64,000 nucleotides of DNA from a virus. How positions within the stretch are numbered: position 1 is the first letter of the stretch; the number at the start of each line of letters is the position of its first letter. The position numbers were made by a program, and so were the translations under genes. The stretch lies in IMG/VR virus record IMGVR_UViG_3300009151_009564, positions 1-64,000 of that record. The stretch is one strand, 5' to 3'. The notes under the pieces are model-generated. The model had not been told where the DNA came from and did no database searches. It was given only the letters and a program-made list of their open reading frames with translations. This document shows, piece by piece, positions 50,541 to 58,844 of this stretch.

Positions 50541-51593
50541 ATGACTAAACAAGAATTTTTAGATAGAGCGAGAGACGTTCATGGGTATAAATATCAGTAT
50601 CCAAATTTACCAGATAAGGTATTATCAAATAATACTATTGATATTGTATATCAAGGAGTTTCTTACAAACAAAAAGTTGTTAAACATATTTTATTGGGTA
50701 GGTGTCCGGAAAAGAATACACCGACCAAAACAACAGAACAATTTATATCAGAGGCAAAGGAAGTATGGGGTGATAAGTATGATTATTCGTTATCTGAATA
50801 TACTGGGGCATTAAATAAAGTTAAAATCATATATGATGGTATTGTATTTGAACAGGTGGCTATTTCACATTTAAGAAAATTATCACCGGAAGAGCATATG
50901 AATCTTGAATACTTTAAGAAGAAATCAAGGGATAAGTGGGGAGATAAGTATGATTATTCTTTAGTAGAATATGTTGATTGTAAAACTAAAGTTAAGATTA
51001 TACATAATGGGGTTTTATATAATCAGATTCCAGAGTGTCATCTAATACATGCTCCGGAGAAATTAAATCTTAGAAAAACAACAGAACAATTTATTGAGGA
51101 GTCAAATAGAGTTCATGAGTTTAAGTATAACTATGATAAAACTGAATATAAAAAGAATCAAGTAAAAGTTATAATAACGTGTCTAATACATGGTGACTTT
51201 AATCAAATCCCATTATCTCACTTACAAGGTAGTGGTTGTCCAAATTGTAGTGAGTCTAAGGGCGAAAAGGAAGTATCGAAATTCTTAAAGAAGTGGAATA
51301 TAAATTTTGATAGACAAAAGAAATTTCCGGATTGTAGGAATAAGTTTGAATTACCATTTGATTTCTATATTCCATCTATGAGGACGTGTATTGAGTTTGA
51401 TGGAAAACAGCATTTTCAACCGATGGAATTTTTTGGTGGGATGAAGGCATTTGAGTCTATCAAAATAAATGATAAGATAAAGTCGGATTATTGTGAGGAC
51501 AACTATATTGATTTAATAAGAATAAGATATGACCAGATAGATGATATTCATCAAATTTTGTGGGATAACTTAAAGAATAGGATTAAGAAGTGA
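50541..51593 (+). CDS. Homing endonuclease with tandem GDKYDYS repeats, 350 aa
   Basis: Four tandem modules of about 55 residues (DUF723-like): HGYKYQYPNL, WGDKYDYSLSEY, WGDKYDYSLVEY, HEFKYNYDKTEY, each followed by a V-K-I-I-x-x-G beta unit. Then a zinc site (GSGCPNCSESKGE) and a VSR-like nuclease core LPFDFYIPSMRTCIEFDGKQ with HFQP and IRIRYD. This layout is typical of phage homing endonucleases of the EDxHD/VSR type. Divergent from uvsX; its stop abuts the convergent 142-aa gene. Confidence 0.83.
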   Translation: MTKQEFLDRARDVHGYKYQYPNLPDKVLSNNTIDIVYQGVSYKQKVVKHILLGRCPEKNTPTKTTEQFISEAKEVWGDKYDYSLSEYTGALNKVKIIYDGIVFEQVAISHLRKLSPEEHMNLEYFKKKSRDKWGDKYDYSLVEYVDCKTKVKIIHNGVLYNQIPECHLIHAPEKLNLRKTTEQFIEESNRVHEFKYNYDKTEYKKNQVKVIITCLIHGDFNQIPLSHLQGSGCPNCSESKGEKEVSKFLKKWNINFDRQKKFPDCRNKFELPFDFYIPSMRTCIEFDGKQHFQPMEFFGGMKAFESIKINDKIKSDYCEDNYIDLIRIRYDQIDDIHQILWDNLKNRIKK

Positions 51594-52022
51594 TTATCTT
51601 CTTTTTTTTGTTCTAAATGCTTTTCGGTAGTCATCTACTGGGTCATATTCTTCTTCCATTTCTTGTCTTTGAATGGGTCTTGTTAGTTGTGACCAGTTTT
51701 TTTGGCAGTACTCATGTATTTTTTTTGAGATATACCTAGAACACTTTATAATCTTTGAATCTACTAGGAGAACATAATCAGATGAACCCATTGGATTATA
51801 ATGTTCTTGAATACTTATTACCCAGTCATCTATTTTGAATTGGTATTTTGGTTGTAGTATTGACCAAGGATCTAAATCAGGACCGGTTGGATCTACTATA
51901 GTATATTTTTTAGATTTAACTCTATTTAAAATATCCATCGCTATATCTTCATCAGAGTTAAATTTCTTTCTGAAAAAGGTATTGATTCCAAATAGTTCAT
52001 TTACTGATTTAATGTGATTCAT
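51594..52022 (-). CDS. Hypothetical protein, paralog B, capsid-targeting-like start, 142 aa
   Basis: Begins MNHIKSVNELFGI, near-identical to the next gene's MKHIKSVNELFGI, with matching FRKKFN / LRSKFN blocks and a C-terminal DDYRKAFRTKKRR / SDFRKAYRTR. The pair is a tandem duplication. Basic C-terminus; function unknown. The ATG overlaps the upstream TGA (ATGA at 52019-52022). Confidence 0.7.
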   Translation of the reverse strand: MNHIKSVNELFGINTFFRKKFNSDEDIAMDILNRVKSKKYTIVDPTGPDLDPWSILQPKYQFKIDDWVISIQEHYNPMGSSDYVLLVDSKIIKCSRYISKKIHEYCQKNWSQLTRPIQRQEMEEEYDPVDDYRKAFRTKKRR

Positions 52023-52423
52023 CTTGTTCTATATGCTTTTCTAAAATCAGATATTGGGGATTGTGATTCAATAATAGATTCTAGTTTTTTCCAAATTTTT
52101 TTATTTATATAGTCTGAAGATTTTAACTTTCTATCGTCAATGTATAGGCTATACACAATTGTAGTTATAGAATGTGGACCCTCTTCGTTTACTTTACTTT
52201 CACCAACACCACCGGATCGAATAGTTTCTCTTTCTGATTTTATATTAAATCCATCAATACTAAATTTAAAGGTGTGTATTTTATCATCCTTATCTTCTTC
52301 TATATACAAAGATGATTTTATCATGAGTAAGATTTCCTTAGCCACACCTTCGTCTTTATTGAATTTAGATCTTAATCTATCTCCTATTCCAAATAGTTCA
52401 TTTACTGATTTAATGTGTTTCAT
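52019..52423 (-). CDS. Hypothetical protein, paralog A, capsid-targeting-like start, 134 aa
   Basis: Begins MKHIKSVNELFGIGDRLRSKFN and ends DFRKAYRTR, as in its downstream paralog; the central beta-rich part has diverged. Overlaps the end of the upstream 196-aa gene by 14 bases. Part of a three-gene minus-strand unit, all with similar N-terminal peptides, led by an ATTAATATATA motif. Confidence 0.7.
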   Translation of the reverse strand: MKHIKSVNELFGIGDRLRSKFNKDEGVAKEILLMIKSSLYIEEDKDDKIHTFKFSIDGFNIKSERETIRSGGVGESKVNEEGPHSITTIVYSLYIDDRKLKSSDYINKKIWKKLESIIESQSPISDFRKAYRTR

Positions 52424-53000
52424 CTGTATCAGATTTTAATGTGTTTTTATCGATTTCTAAATACATATCTAGGGTATCAATTGTTTCTTGATCTTTTTTA
52501 TTAAAATGTACTTTCTTATTGGTTAGTTTTACTTTACCGCTTCTGATTAAATCTTGTAAAGGTTCTTCTTTGGCGAATTGTCTCATTTCATCATCAGATA
52601 TTTCTATCTCATGATCAAAATTAACTTTATTCTCACCTATTCTAAATGAGGCTGTATGGCTAGTTCCGCCAACATTGTTAGTTCTTGGAATTCCGTCACC
52701 TCCACTTACTGGATAAGTTTCCATATTTACTTCACCTGGAACACCGTGTTTAGCGTAGTATTCAATGGCTTTCTCTCTTATTTCGTCATCAAAGTACTTA
52801 TCCATATCTTTGCCTTCTAAATCTTTGGGTGGTTCTATTTTAAGATCATCCATTATATCTTTATAGTTAGTACTATAAAGAACTTTATCAACATACTCAG
52901 TTGCTTTTTGCTTATCTAAAGCGTCAGATTTAGGATAACTTCCTTCGTCACCTCTGTTATCGTCATTGACGAATGTTTCGTATTTTTTAATCCATTTCAT
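52410..53000 (-). CDS. Hypothetical protein with capsid-targeting-like start, 196 aa
   Basis: Begins MKWIKKYETFVNDDN. Highly charged and acidic, with a His/Asn/Gly-rich stretch near 105-125 and a helical C-terminus. No family recognised. First gene of the unit with the two paralogs downstream. An ATTAATATATA motif ends five bases before its ATG. Confidence 0.68.
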   Translation of the reverse strand: MKWIKKYETFVNDDNRGDEGSYPKSDALDKQKATEYVDKVLYSTNYKDIMDDLKIEPPKDLEGKDMDKYFDDEIREKAIEYYAKHGVPGEVNMETYPVSGGDGIPRTNNVGGTSHTASFRIGENKVNFDHEIEISDDEMRQFAKEEPLQDLIRSGKVKLTNKKVHFNKKDQETIDTLDMYLEIDKNTLKSDTDETH

Positions 53001-53005
53001 ATAAG

Positions 53006-53016
53006 TATATATTAAT
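53006..53016 (-). promoter_or_regulatory. Phage-type promoter motif variant
   Basis: Minus-strand ATTAATATATA, five bases upstream of the ATG at 53000. Back to back with a host-type promoter for 53052-53417. Confidence 0.45.
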
Positions 53017-53047
53017 TTTGATTTATCATTTATTATTTATAATTTTG
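53017..53047 (+). promoter_or_regulatory. Host-type promoter
   Basis: TTTG (53017-53020), 19-bp spacer, TAATTTTG (53040-53047); ATG at 53052 is four bases further on. Confidence 0.6.
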
Positions 53048-53051
53048 TTTA

Positions 53052-53417
53052 ATGATGAAAGATGGAATTTTTATTGAACCAAGCGATGGGATTAACCTTT
53101 ATGTTAATGGTAAGTCTCATCATTATGACTCTTTCTATCAATCTGGTAGGGATAAGTCATGTTTCCTCATTCCAAAAACTCATTTGGAATCATTTGAGAC
53201 AGATCTAAAAATCGGAAACGTTATTGTTTTTAGGAACTCTAAAAAAGAGTGGATAATGGTGGAAGGTAAACAACAGTCTATTCATGAGAATATTTGGAGA
53301 AATGAGGATCATTTTGAATATGTTGTTTGGGGAGATTTTACTACATTGGATGAAGTTGCGTTACGAGACTTGAAGTTGTCATTCCTTTTGGATGATAAGT
53401 ATCAATACTTCTTCTAA
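53052..53417 (+). CDS. Hypothetical protein, 121 aa
   Basis: Unrecognised soluble protein, aromatic and beta-rich, for example WIMVEGKQQSIHENIWRNED. Two adjacent ATG codons (53052 and 53055) could both serve. Own host-type promoter and own terminator make it a single-gene unit, consistent with early expression (inference). Confidence 0.65.
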   Translation: MMKDGIFIEPSDGINLYVNGKSHHYDSFYQSGRDKSCFLIPKTHLESFETDLKIGNVIVFRNSKKEWIMVEGKQQSIHENIWRNEDHFEYVVWGDFTTLDEVALRDLKLSFLLDDKYQYFF

Positions 53418-53418
53418 T

Positions 53419-53448
53419 AAAAAGAGAGACCATATGGTCTCTCTTTTT
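53419..53448. terminator. Bidirectional palindromic terminator
   Basis: Perfect palindrome AAAAAGAGAGACCATATG followed by its complement GTCTCTCTTTTT and more T, directly between two convergent genes. Confidence 0.88.
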
Positions 53449-53450
53449 TT

Positions 53451-55697
53451 TTATCTTATCAATGTTATATCTCCTTTCTGTAGTCTTTCTTTTCCGTCAC
53501 ATTCATATATAATGAAGTAAAAGTATGTTCCTAAATCTTGAGGAACTCCACCGAATGTTCCATTCCATTTCTCACTTGGATTAGCTGTTTCAAAAACTGT
53601 TTCACCGAATCTATTCTTTATAACAAACTCATGTAACTTATAGTATTGTCCTATTGGTCCAAACTTATCGTTCTTACCATCTCCATTTGGTGAAAAGGCG
53701 GATGGTAACGTTAGTTGGCAACAAGAATGTCCATCAACCCAAACACTATCAGAAGAATGGCAACCATATGGGGTTGTTACTGTTAGTATAGCCCATCCTG
53801 ATGTGTCCATTACACCGTAAGCAGCTCCATTATATAAAGATTCTGATTCTGATTCATAGAAAAATCTAAAGGGTGTCCATCTATAAAAATCCATGTAAGT
53901 TATATTTAGAGGTCTAAACATAACTGTTTCACCAAAGCAAATATTATTTTGGAAAGGGGCTATTCTTGAATCTGGATAGTCTCCTATCTTAATAGTATCT
54001 TGGGATGTTTTTGTACATAATCCATTTGTTGCGGATACTGATATAGTATATATTCCACCATTATTAAATAATATGGTATATGGTCCTCCATGATCAGCGG
54101 ACGTTATTATGTTTGTACTTGAAGGCCAAGTCCATACATAGTCTATAACATCATTACTATGATATGTAAGAGCCACGGTAACTGTATCTCCAATACAAGC
54201 ATATGGTTTTACATAAAAATCAACTGATGGTAGTGGTGTAACTGTTAGGTTTAGTGTTACTAAGGAATCACATCCTTTTATTGTTGTAAAGGTGTGAGTA
54301 TATGACCCAGCAGATGTATAGTTATATCCCGCAAAATTAAATGTATCTCCTTGGCATATATTTGCTGATATAGTGTTGTTATAAGTTGGATTAACTGTTA
54401 AATTCAGGGTTAGAATAGAATCACATCCTTTTACGGTATAGAAATGATTTACAAATGTTCCTGATGTATTGTATGTGTTTCCCGCAAATGTATATGTTTG
54501 ATTATCACATATAGTTGATGTTGTTGTTGATGTATATGAAGGATTAACTGTTATCATTACAGAATCCGAACATAAACCATTTACATATTTAATAATAGAT
54601 GTTCCAGATGAAATACCAGTTACTACACCACTTAAAGATACATTAGCTACACCTGTATTTGTACTTGACCACACTCCGCCAGTACCCGTTGTTGATAGTG
54701 TAATGGTATTTCCTTGACAAACGGTTGTCGGGCCAGTTATTGAAATTGGAGTTGATGTAACGGTTACTATTGTTGGGTTAGTTAAAGTTACTATACCACA
54801 TGAAGTAGTTGTTGTGGCAGTTGCGGTATATGTTGTTGTTACTGTTGGACACACGGTAGCTGTTGTAGGACCACTTGGGCCGCTCCAAGTATAAGTCCAA
54901 GTATATGGGGTACCGGAAGGTGAAAATCTCCATCCTTCTGGTGTGGTAGTTGGTACAGTAAATGTAGTACCATTTTCACCGGGTGCTGTATAGAATAATG
55001 TACCAGCTAAATTTTCTATTCCAGTAACTGCTCTACCGCTATTCCAAGATGAACAGCTATGGTGTTCTCCGATATAGATTTCAATAATGTTAGATGTTTC
55101 GTATAAAACAATTTGACTTGTTTCTACACCAGTACAAGAAGAAGAGAACATTTGTAATTTATAATAAGATACGACAAATGCTCTACAAGGCGAAGTCCCT
55201 ATTGTTTGATATTTAATTGTACCTGTACCAGTTGGATATGTTGTATATCCAGGTGGGTAAATATCACACCATGGTGACATAATTGCATCATAAGTGGCAT
55301 TACTATTAGAACCTGGTAAAGATCCACTTATTGCCCATGGGTCGTAGGCTCCTGACATACTAGGGTTAAATGTGATATTACCATTTGATCCTATGTATAA
55401 AGTGGTATAGTTATTTCCAAAAAAGTTGAAACAAAAGGGAATAGATATACCAGTGGTGTAAATATCATCAGTTGTAGTTGATACATTGGTTCCGGCAGTA
55501 TATGAATAAGGAGCATAAGCAATAGAACTAACCGCATATGTGCTAGTTGCGTTGATTGGAGTTGCTGCTGATGTCATTGTAACACAAGGAGTTGAACAAT
55601 TAACTGTTCCACCGGTGCTGTTCAAGATAGGACAAGTTTGTGCTACCATCTTGAATGTACTTAGAAGTACAAATAGTAAAATGAGTATTTTTTTCAT
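53451..55697 (-). CDS. Secreted surface protein with type IX secretion (gliding-motility type-B) sorting domain, 748 aa
   Basis: Signal peptide MKKILILLFVLLSTFKMVAQ with the A-Q cleavage typical of Bacteroidota. Residues about 30-260 form a Ser/Thr/Gly-rich beta domain; then Ig/PKD-like repeats, including two near-identical units with FAGNTYNTSGTF / FAGYNYTSAGSY and KGCDSILTLNLTVNP / KGCDSLVTLNLTVTP. The last 85 residues match the gliding-motility-associated C-terminal domain: LPSAFSPNGDGKNDKF, FVIKNRFGETVFET, WNGTFGGVPQDLGTYFY, and terminal GDITLIR. Such proteins cross the outer membrane through the T9SS. Encoded by a phage it would coat the infected cell or be shed. Likely of host origin. 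Confidence 0.9.
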   Translation of the reverse strand: MKKILILLFVLLSTFKMVAQTCPILNSTGGTVNCSTPCVTMTSAATPINATSTYAVSSIAYAPYSYTAGTNVSTTTDDIYTTGISIPFCFNFFGNNYTTLYIGSNGNITFNPSMSGAYDPWAISGSLPGSNSNATYDAIMSPWCDIYPPGYTTYPTGTGTIKYQTIGTSPCRAFVVSYYKLQMFSSSCTGVETSQIVLYETSNIIEIYIGEHHSCSSWNSGRAVTGIENLAGTLFYTAPGENGTTFTVPTTTPEGWRFSPSGTPYTWTYTWSGPSGPTTATVCPTVTTTYTATATTTTSCGIVTLTNPTIVTVTSTPISITGPTTVCQGNTITLSTTGTGGVWSSTNTGVANVSLSGVVTGISSGTSIIKYVNGLCSDSVMITVNPSYTSTTTSTICDNQTYTFAGNTYNTSGTFVNHFYTVKGCDSILTLNLTVNPTYNNTISANICQGDTFNFAGYNYTSAGSYTHTFTTIKGCDSLVTLNLTVTPLPSVDFYVKPYACIGDTVTVALTYHSNDVIDYVWTWPSSTNIITSADHGGPYTILFNNGGIYTISVSATNGLCTKTSQDTIKIGDYPDSRIAPFQNNICFGETVMFRPLNITYMDFYRWTPFRFFYESESESLYNGAAYGVMDTSGWAILTVTTPYGCHSSDSVWVDGHSCCQLTLPSAFSPNGDGKNDKFGPIGQYYKLHEFVIKNRFGETVFETANPSEKWNGTFGGVPQDLGTYFYFIIYECDGKERLQKGDITLIR

Positions 55698-55728
55698 TTT
55701 AACAAAATATTTTTTATTATATATAATT

Positions 55729-55760
55729 TTTGGTACTCTGTGATTTTATTTATACATTTG
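55729..55760 (+). promoter_or_regulatory. Host-type promoter of the metallophosphatase unit
   Basis: TTTG (55729-55732), 20-bp spacer, TACATTTG (55753-55760); ATG at 55768. A full match to the Bacteroidota consensus. Confidence 0.7.
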
Positions 55761-55767
55761 TGGTATT

Positions 55768-56379
55768 ATGAAATTTGAAACACAAAACTTATTCTTTATA
55801 TCTGATTTTCATGTAGGTCATGATAATGTTATTCGTTTCGATGGTCGTCCTTTTAAGGACACTTCAGAGATGAACGAGGCACTCATATCCAACTGGAATA
55901 GGGTTGTTGCGGAAGACGATATAGTATTTTATTTAGGTGACCTTTCAATGCGATGTCATCCATCTACCGTTAAGTGGTTTGTCGAACAACTTAATGGTAA
56001 AATACATTTCTTTATGGGCAACCATGACCGTTATCGTGATATTCGTAACCTAAACCGATTTGAAAAGATTTGGGGAGATGACGATGTTCAGGGTGCAGGT
56101 AAGATACAGGTTAAAGACTTAGATGTTAAAGGTGGATACCAACACATTGAAATGTCTCACTATCCTATTCTTTCTTGGAACAAAGGACATCACGGAGCTT
56201 GGCATATACATGGTCATTGTCATCAGTCAATGACTAAGAACCCAGATATGTCTTGGTATTATAAGAGAAAAGTAATCGATGCTGGTTGTAACGGTTGGGA
56301 TTACACCCCGATTTCTTATACACAGTTGAAGTCTATTATGGATCAGAAATCAATCTCATCTGTAGACCATCATGAATAA
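55768..56379 (+). CDS. Calcineurin-like metallophosphoesterase, 203 aa
   Basis: All five metal motifs are present: DFHVGH (13-18), GDLS, GNHDR, SHYP and HGHCH. The closest visible type is the small phage/bacterial phosphoesterase group that includes YfcE-like enzymes. It hydrolyses phosphoesters; substrate unknown. First gene of a long overlapping plus-strand operon; the next ATG lies eight bases before its stop. Confidence 0.9.
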   Translation: MKFETQNLFFISDFHVGHDNVIRFDGRPFKDTSEMNEALISNWNRVVAEDDIVFYLGDLSMRCHPSTVKWFVEQLNGKIHFFMGNHDRYRDIRNLNRFEKIWGDDDVQGAGKIQVKDLDVKGGYQHIEMSHYPILSWNKGHHGAWHIHGHCHQSMTKNPDMSWYYKRKVIDAGCNGWDYTPISYTQLKSIMDQKSISSVDHHE

Positions 56380-56689
56380 GTATGAAATTTGCCTTCATTA
56401 TATGAAGTACCTTTCTAGGTATAATAAAAGCTGGACATTTCGTTCATTGGTTGACTCCATCATAAAAAGTGAGATGAGCAACGAAGATCTTGTTGGTATC
56501 TTACACATGCAATGGTTAGAAACGGTTGAGATGTATGAAAGAGGTTCAATAGAAAGTGTTAATTATACATTAACAGGTATTATGTCTCCGGAAGAGTATT
56601 TATCTAAAGTATTACAGAGTGTAAGAGATAATAAAATAACCGAAATATTAAATGAGAATGAGAGGACAGATACCGGAGAGTTGGGATAG
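56372..56689 (+). CDS. Hypothetical protein with RDNKITEIL motif, 105 aa
   Basis: Helical protein without known family. Near its end is VRDNKITEILNENE, one copy of the recurrent C-terminal peptide; eight further residues follow. The coding sequence overlaps the next gene by 38 bases and the previous one by eight. Confidence 0.65.
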   Translation: MNKYEICLHYMKYLSRYNKSWTFRSLVDSIIKSEMSNEDLVGILHMQWLETVEMYERGSIESVNYTLTGIMSPEEYLSKVLQSVRDNKITEILNENERTDTGELG

Positions 56690-56963
56690 ATATGAGGTTA
56701 TAAGGTTTATAGAAGAAAGGATTATTATAGAAAGGTTTAGAACAATAAAACCTCATTATATAAGAGTAACTTCTGTTGAGGAAACAGATGATTTTGGTAA
56801 GCATTCTATCTATGTTAGATATCAGGTAAAACTTACTACAAAAAGGTTTGAGTTACCTAAACCAGATGAATATATTATGTTTGATTTTAACTTAATCGAA
56901 AGTCATATGAAAACATATATGAGAGATGAAAAACTAAAAAAGATATTTGATGATGATGTTTGA
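56652..56963 (+). CDS. Hypothetical protein with RDEKLKKIF tail, 103 aa
   Basis: Unrecognised; basic N-terminus MRMRGQIPESWDRYE and a beta-rich middle (YIRVTSVEE, IYVRYQVKLT). C-terminus MRDEKLKKIFDDDV is another copy of the recurrent peptide. The final codons contain the start of the next gene. Confidence 0.65.
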   Translation: MRMRGQIPESWDRYEVIRFIEERIIIERFRTIKPHYIRVTSVEETDDFGKHSIYVRYQVKLTTKRFELPKPDEYIMFDFNLIESHMKTYMRDEKLKKIFDDDV

Positions 56964-57249
56964 TCCACAAAAATATAGTTTTATGAGGGCTCCCGCAGTT
57001 TCTCTTGATTTCATTCTATATGAAACTAAACCGGTGGAAGGATATATTATTGGGTGTTATACTTTAATTGATTACATGGATGGTGACTTTCTCTTAGAAG
57101 AAGTAACTAAAAAGTCTATGAAAGACTATGCAATAGTACTTTATCGAGGTAAAATACCAAGTGATGAATTTGCGTTTGAGTTGTTTAAAAACATTGGATT
57201 AGAAGTTCCAATAATACAAAGGGATCTTAAATTAGATACATTACTATGA
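56956..57249 (+). CDS. Hypothetical protein with RDLKLDTLL tail, 97 aa
   Basis: Start taken at the third ATG of a short ATG run (56950, 56953, 56956), giving MFDPQKYSFMRAP; an upstream TTG at 56947 is also in frame. No family. C-terminus IQRDLKLDTLL. Stop TGA overlaps the next ATG (ATGA at 57246-57249). Confidence 0.62.
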   Translation: MFDPQKYSFMRAPAVSLDFILYETKPVEGYIIGCYTLIDYMDGDFLLEEVTKKSMKDYAIVLYRGKIPSDEFAFELFKNIGLEVPIIQRDLKLDTLL

Positions 57250-57605
57250 ATAAGCAAGAAGCAAGAGAAAGAAAGAAATATCTTAAAGATAATCCAAAAT
57301 ATCCAATTATTTTAGAAGCTTTAATCGCATGGCATAAATGGGACTTTGAAACCTCAAGGGAAGAAACCCTGCGAACAAAACAACAAGTTTGGAACTCACA
57401 TTTCTGGGACTATGGTGAGTTTGTAGAGTATATTGGTGTAAATAAAAATGGACTTATATGGTATAGAGAAACACAACCAGGAACTAAACCTGATGATGAA
57501 AATCATATCATAGGTGTATCTACTTGGTATGATGATTATAAACCATTTCATGATAAATGGATGTTACAATTAGATAGGGATAAAAAATTAAATACAGTAC
57601 TATGA
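57246..57605 (+). CDS. Hypothetical protein with RDKKLNTVL tail, 119 aa
   Basis: Unrecognised; basic N-terminus (MNKQEARERKKYLKDN), Trp-rich middle (WHKWDFETS, WNSHFWDYGEF). Ends LDRDKKLNTVL, and its last 30 bases resemble the end of the preceding gene at DNA level. The ATGA at its end opens only a 13-codon frame, so no coupled gene follows; GreA starts 53 bases on. Confidence 0.65.
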   Translation: MNKQEARERKKYLKDNPKYPIILEALIAWHKWDFETSREETLRTKQQVWNSHFWDYGEFVEYIGVNKNGLIWYRETQPGTKPDDENHIIGVSTWYDDYKPFHDKWMLQLDRDKKLNTVL

Positions 57606-57657
57606 ATATAGAATTTATTTTTTTAACATATAAACAAAATTAAAATTAGAAAACACA

Positions 57658-58128
57658 ATGGAAAAAATACCAATGACTCGTGAGGGTTATTTAAAAATGG
57701 AAAAAGAGTATCAACAAATGCGTAATGTTGATCTTAAAGAGTGTCTACAGAACCTCACCGACGCAAGAGACAAAGGAGATTTGAGTGAGAACGCTGAGTA
57801 TGAAGTTGCTAAACAAGCATTAGACGACCTTAACGCTAAACTAAGTAAGGTAAATTCTTTACTAGCTAACTGTCAGATAGTTGATGGTATAGTTGATGAT
57901 GGAACTGTTCAACTTTTAACATGGGTTAAGTTTAAAAACTTAAACATCAATAAAGAAATTGAGTACCGCATTGTACCGGAATATGAAATCAACTTAAAAG
58001 AAGGTAGAATTTCACAAAATAGTCCAATCGGTAAGGCGCTAATGGGAAAGAAGGTAGGAGACAAAACTCAAGTTGATACACCTAAGGGTAAGTTAGACTT
58101 GGAGATTACTAACATAAGAGTTATATAA
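57658..58128 (+). CDS. greA: Transcript cleavage factor GreA, 156 aa
   Basis: Full-length GreA: N-terminal coiled coil with the acidic tip GDLSENAEY (D41 and E44, the residues that position the second metal in the RNA polymerase active site), and the C-terminal FKBP-like domain ending RISQNSPIGKALMGKKVGDK then a final beta pair. It enters the RNA polymerase secondary channel and rescues backtracked complexes. A phage copy could help host polymerase read phage DNA, perhaps modified or roadblocked. Codon use is more C/G-rich than neighbours, fitting high expression. Followed after one base by a HAD gene. Confidence 0.95.
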   Translation: MEKIPMTREGYLKMEKEYQQMRNVDLKECLQNLTDARDKGDLSENAEYEVAKQALDDLNAKLSKVNSLLANCQIVDGIVDDGTVQLLTWVKFKNLNINKEIEYRIVPEYEINLKEGRISQNSPIGKALMGKKVGDKTQVDTPKGKLDLEITNIRVI

Positions 58129-58129
58129 T

Positions 58130-58528
58130 ATGAAATTTGAACCAAAATTATCCCAAAGTAAGATATCATTCGACTTTGACGGAACATTAGATGACGACTT
58201 CGGTGGTGAGTTTAATCCACAGAAAGAAGAAGTAAGGGAGATATGTAAGTATCTTGTTGAACAAGGAAAGGATGTATGTATCATAACCAAAAGATATGGT
58301 CCAGACACAGGGATGGGAGAGGCTGATAAAGTTTATGCAGTTGCTTTGGAATGTGGTGTAAAAGATGTTTATTTTACGGATCGTGAGTTAAAAGATGCTA
58401 AGGTAAAGGAACTGGGTATTCAAGTTCATTTTGAGAACAATCCACATGAAGCTGGTGTTATATCCCAAAAATCATCAGCATTAGTAATCTGTATAGAAGA
58501 TCCTTATTGGAGAGATCTAGTTTATTAA
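58130..58528 (+). CDS. HAD-like hydrolase, 132 aa
   Basis: Catalytic DxD motif in KISFDFDGTLDDDF (D15, D17), second motif VCIITKR, and a late acidic region VHFENNPHEAGV with no clear DD pair. Small cap-less HAD phosphatase type. Substrate unknown; a nucleotidase or an end-healing phosphatase are possible. Two bases after it the next gene begins. Confidence 0.8.
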   Translation: MKFEPKLSQSKISFDFDGTLDDDFGGEFNPQKEEVREICKYLVEQGKDVCIITKRYGPDTGMGEADKVYAVALECGVKDVYFTDRELKDAKVKELGIQVHFENNPHEAGVISQKSSALVICIEDPYWRDLVY

Positions 58529-58529
58529 T

Positions 58530-58844
58530 ATGGAAGGGATAAAGAATTGGGAAATAATTGGATTATATAAAAAGTATATTTTTTCCAAAAATTCAGGTGG
58601 TAAATTGGGTGGGATCCCTTTAGTTAAGTTTCACGGGATTTGGAAGGGAACTGAAGAAGAGTTTGTTAATAAACATAAGAAAGAGTTCCCTAACTCTCGT
58701 ATTGAGATCTTTAAACATACTAGGAAACCAATGTCATCTAATTTTAGATTTGTAGTTGAACACTTTATGTCGAAGAATTCAGAGTTTAAGATATTTAATC
58801 GAGATGAAATTATTAATGAGTTATTAGATGAACGAGTTGATTGA
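58530..58844 (+). CDS. Hypothetical protein with RDEIINELL tail, 104 aa
   Basis: Unrecognised, basic, with one aromatic N-terminal block (NWEIIGLYKKYIFSK). Ends FNRDEIINELLDERVD, another copy of the recurrent C-terminal peptide. The next gene's ATG lies inside that segment (17-base overlap). Confidence 0.62.
   Translation: MEGIKNWEIIGLYKKYIFSKNSGGKLGGIPLVKFHGIWKGTEEEFVNKHKKEFPNSRIEIFKHTRKPMSSNFRFVVEHFMSKNSEFKIFNRDEIINELLDERVD

Noticed and set aside
53451-55697. Bacterial contamination as the source of the T9SS-type gene
   Set aside because: It is flanked tightly on both sides by phage-like genes, a shared bidirectional terminator and a promoter, and has the same AT-rich composition. Only read-level evidence could settle it, so the point is listed under the finding.
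57602-57643. 13-codon frame after the 119-aa gene
   Set aside because: Too short and without motif; it merely results from the ATGA at the end of the gene.
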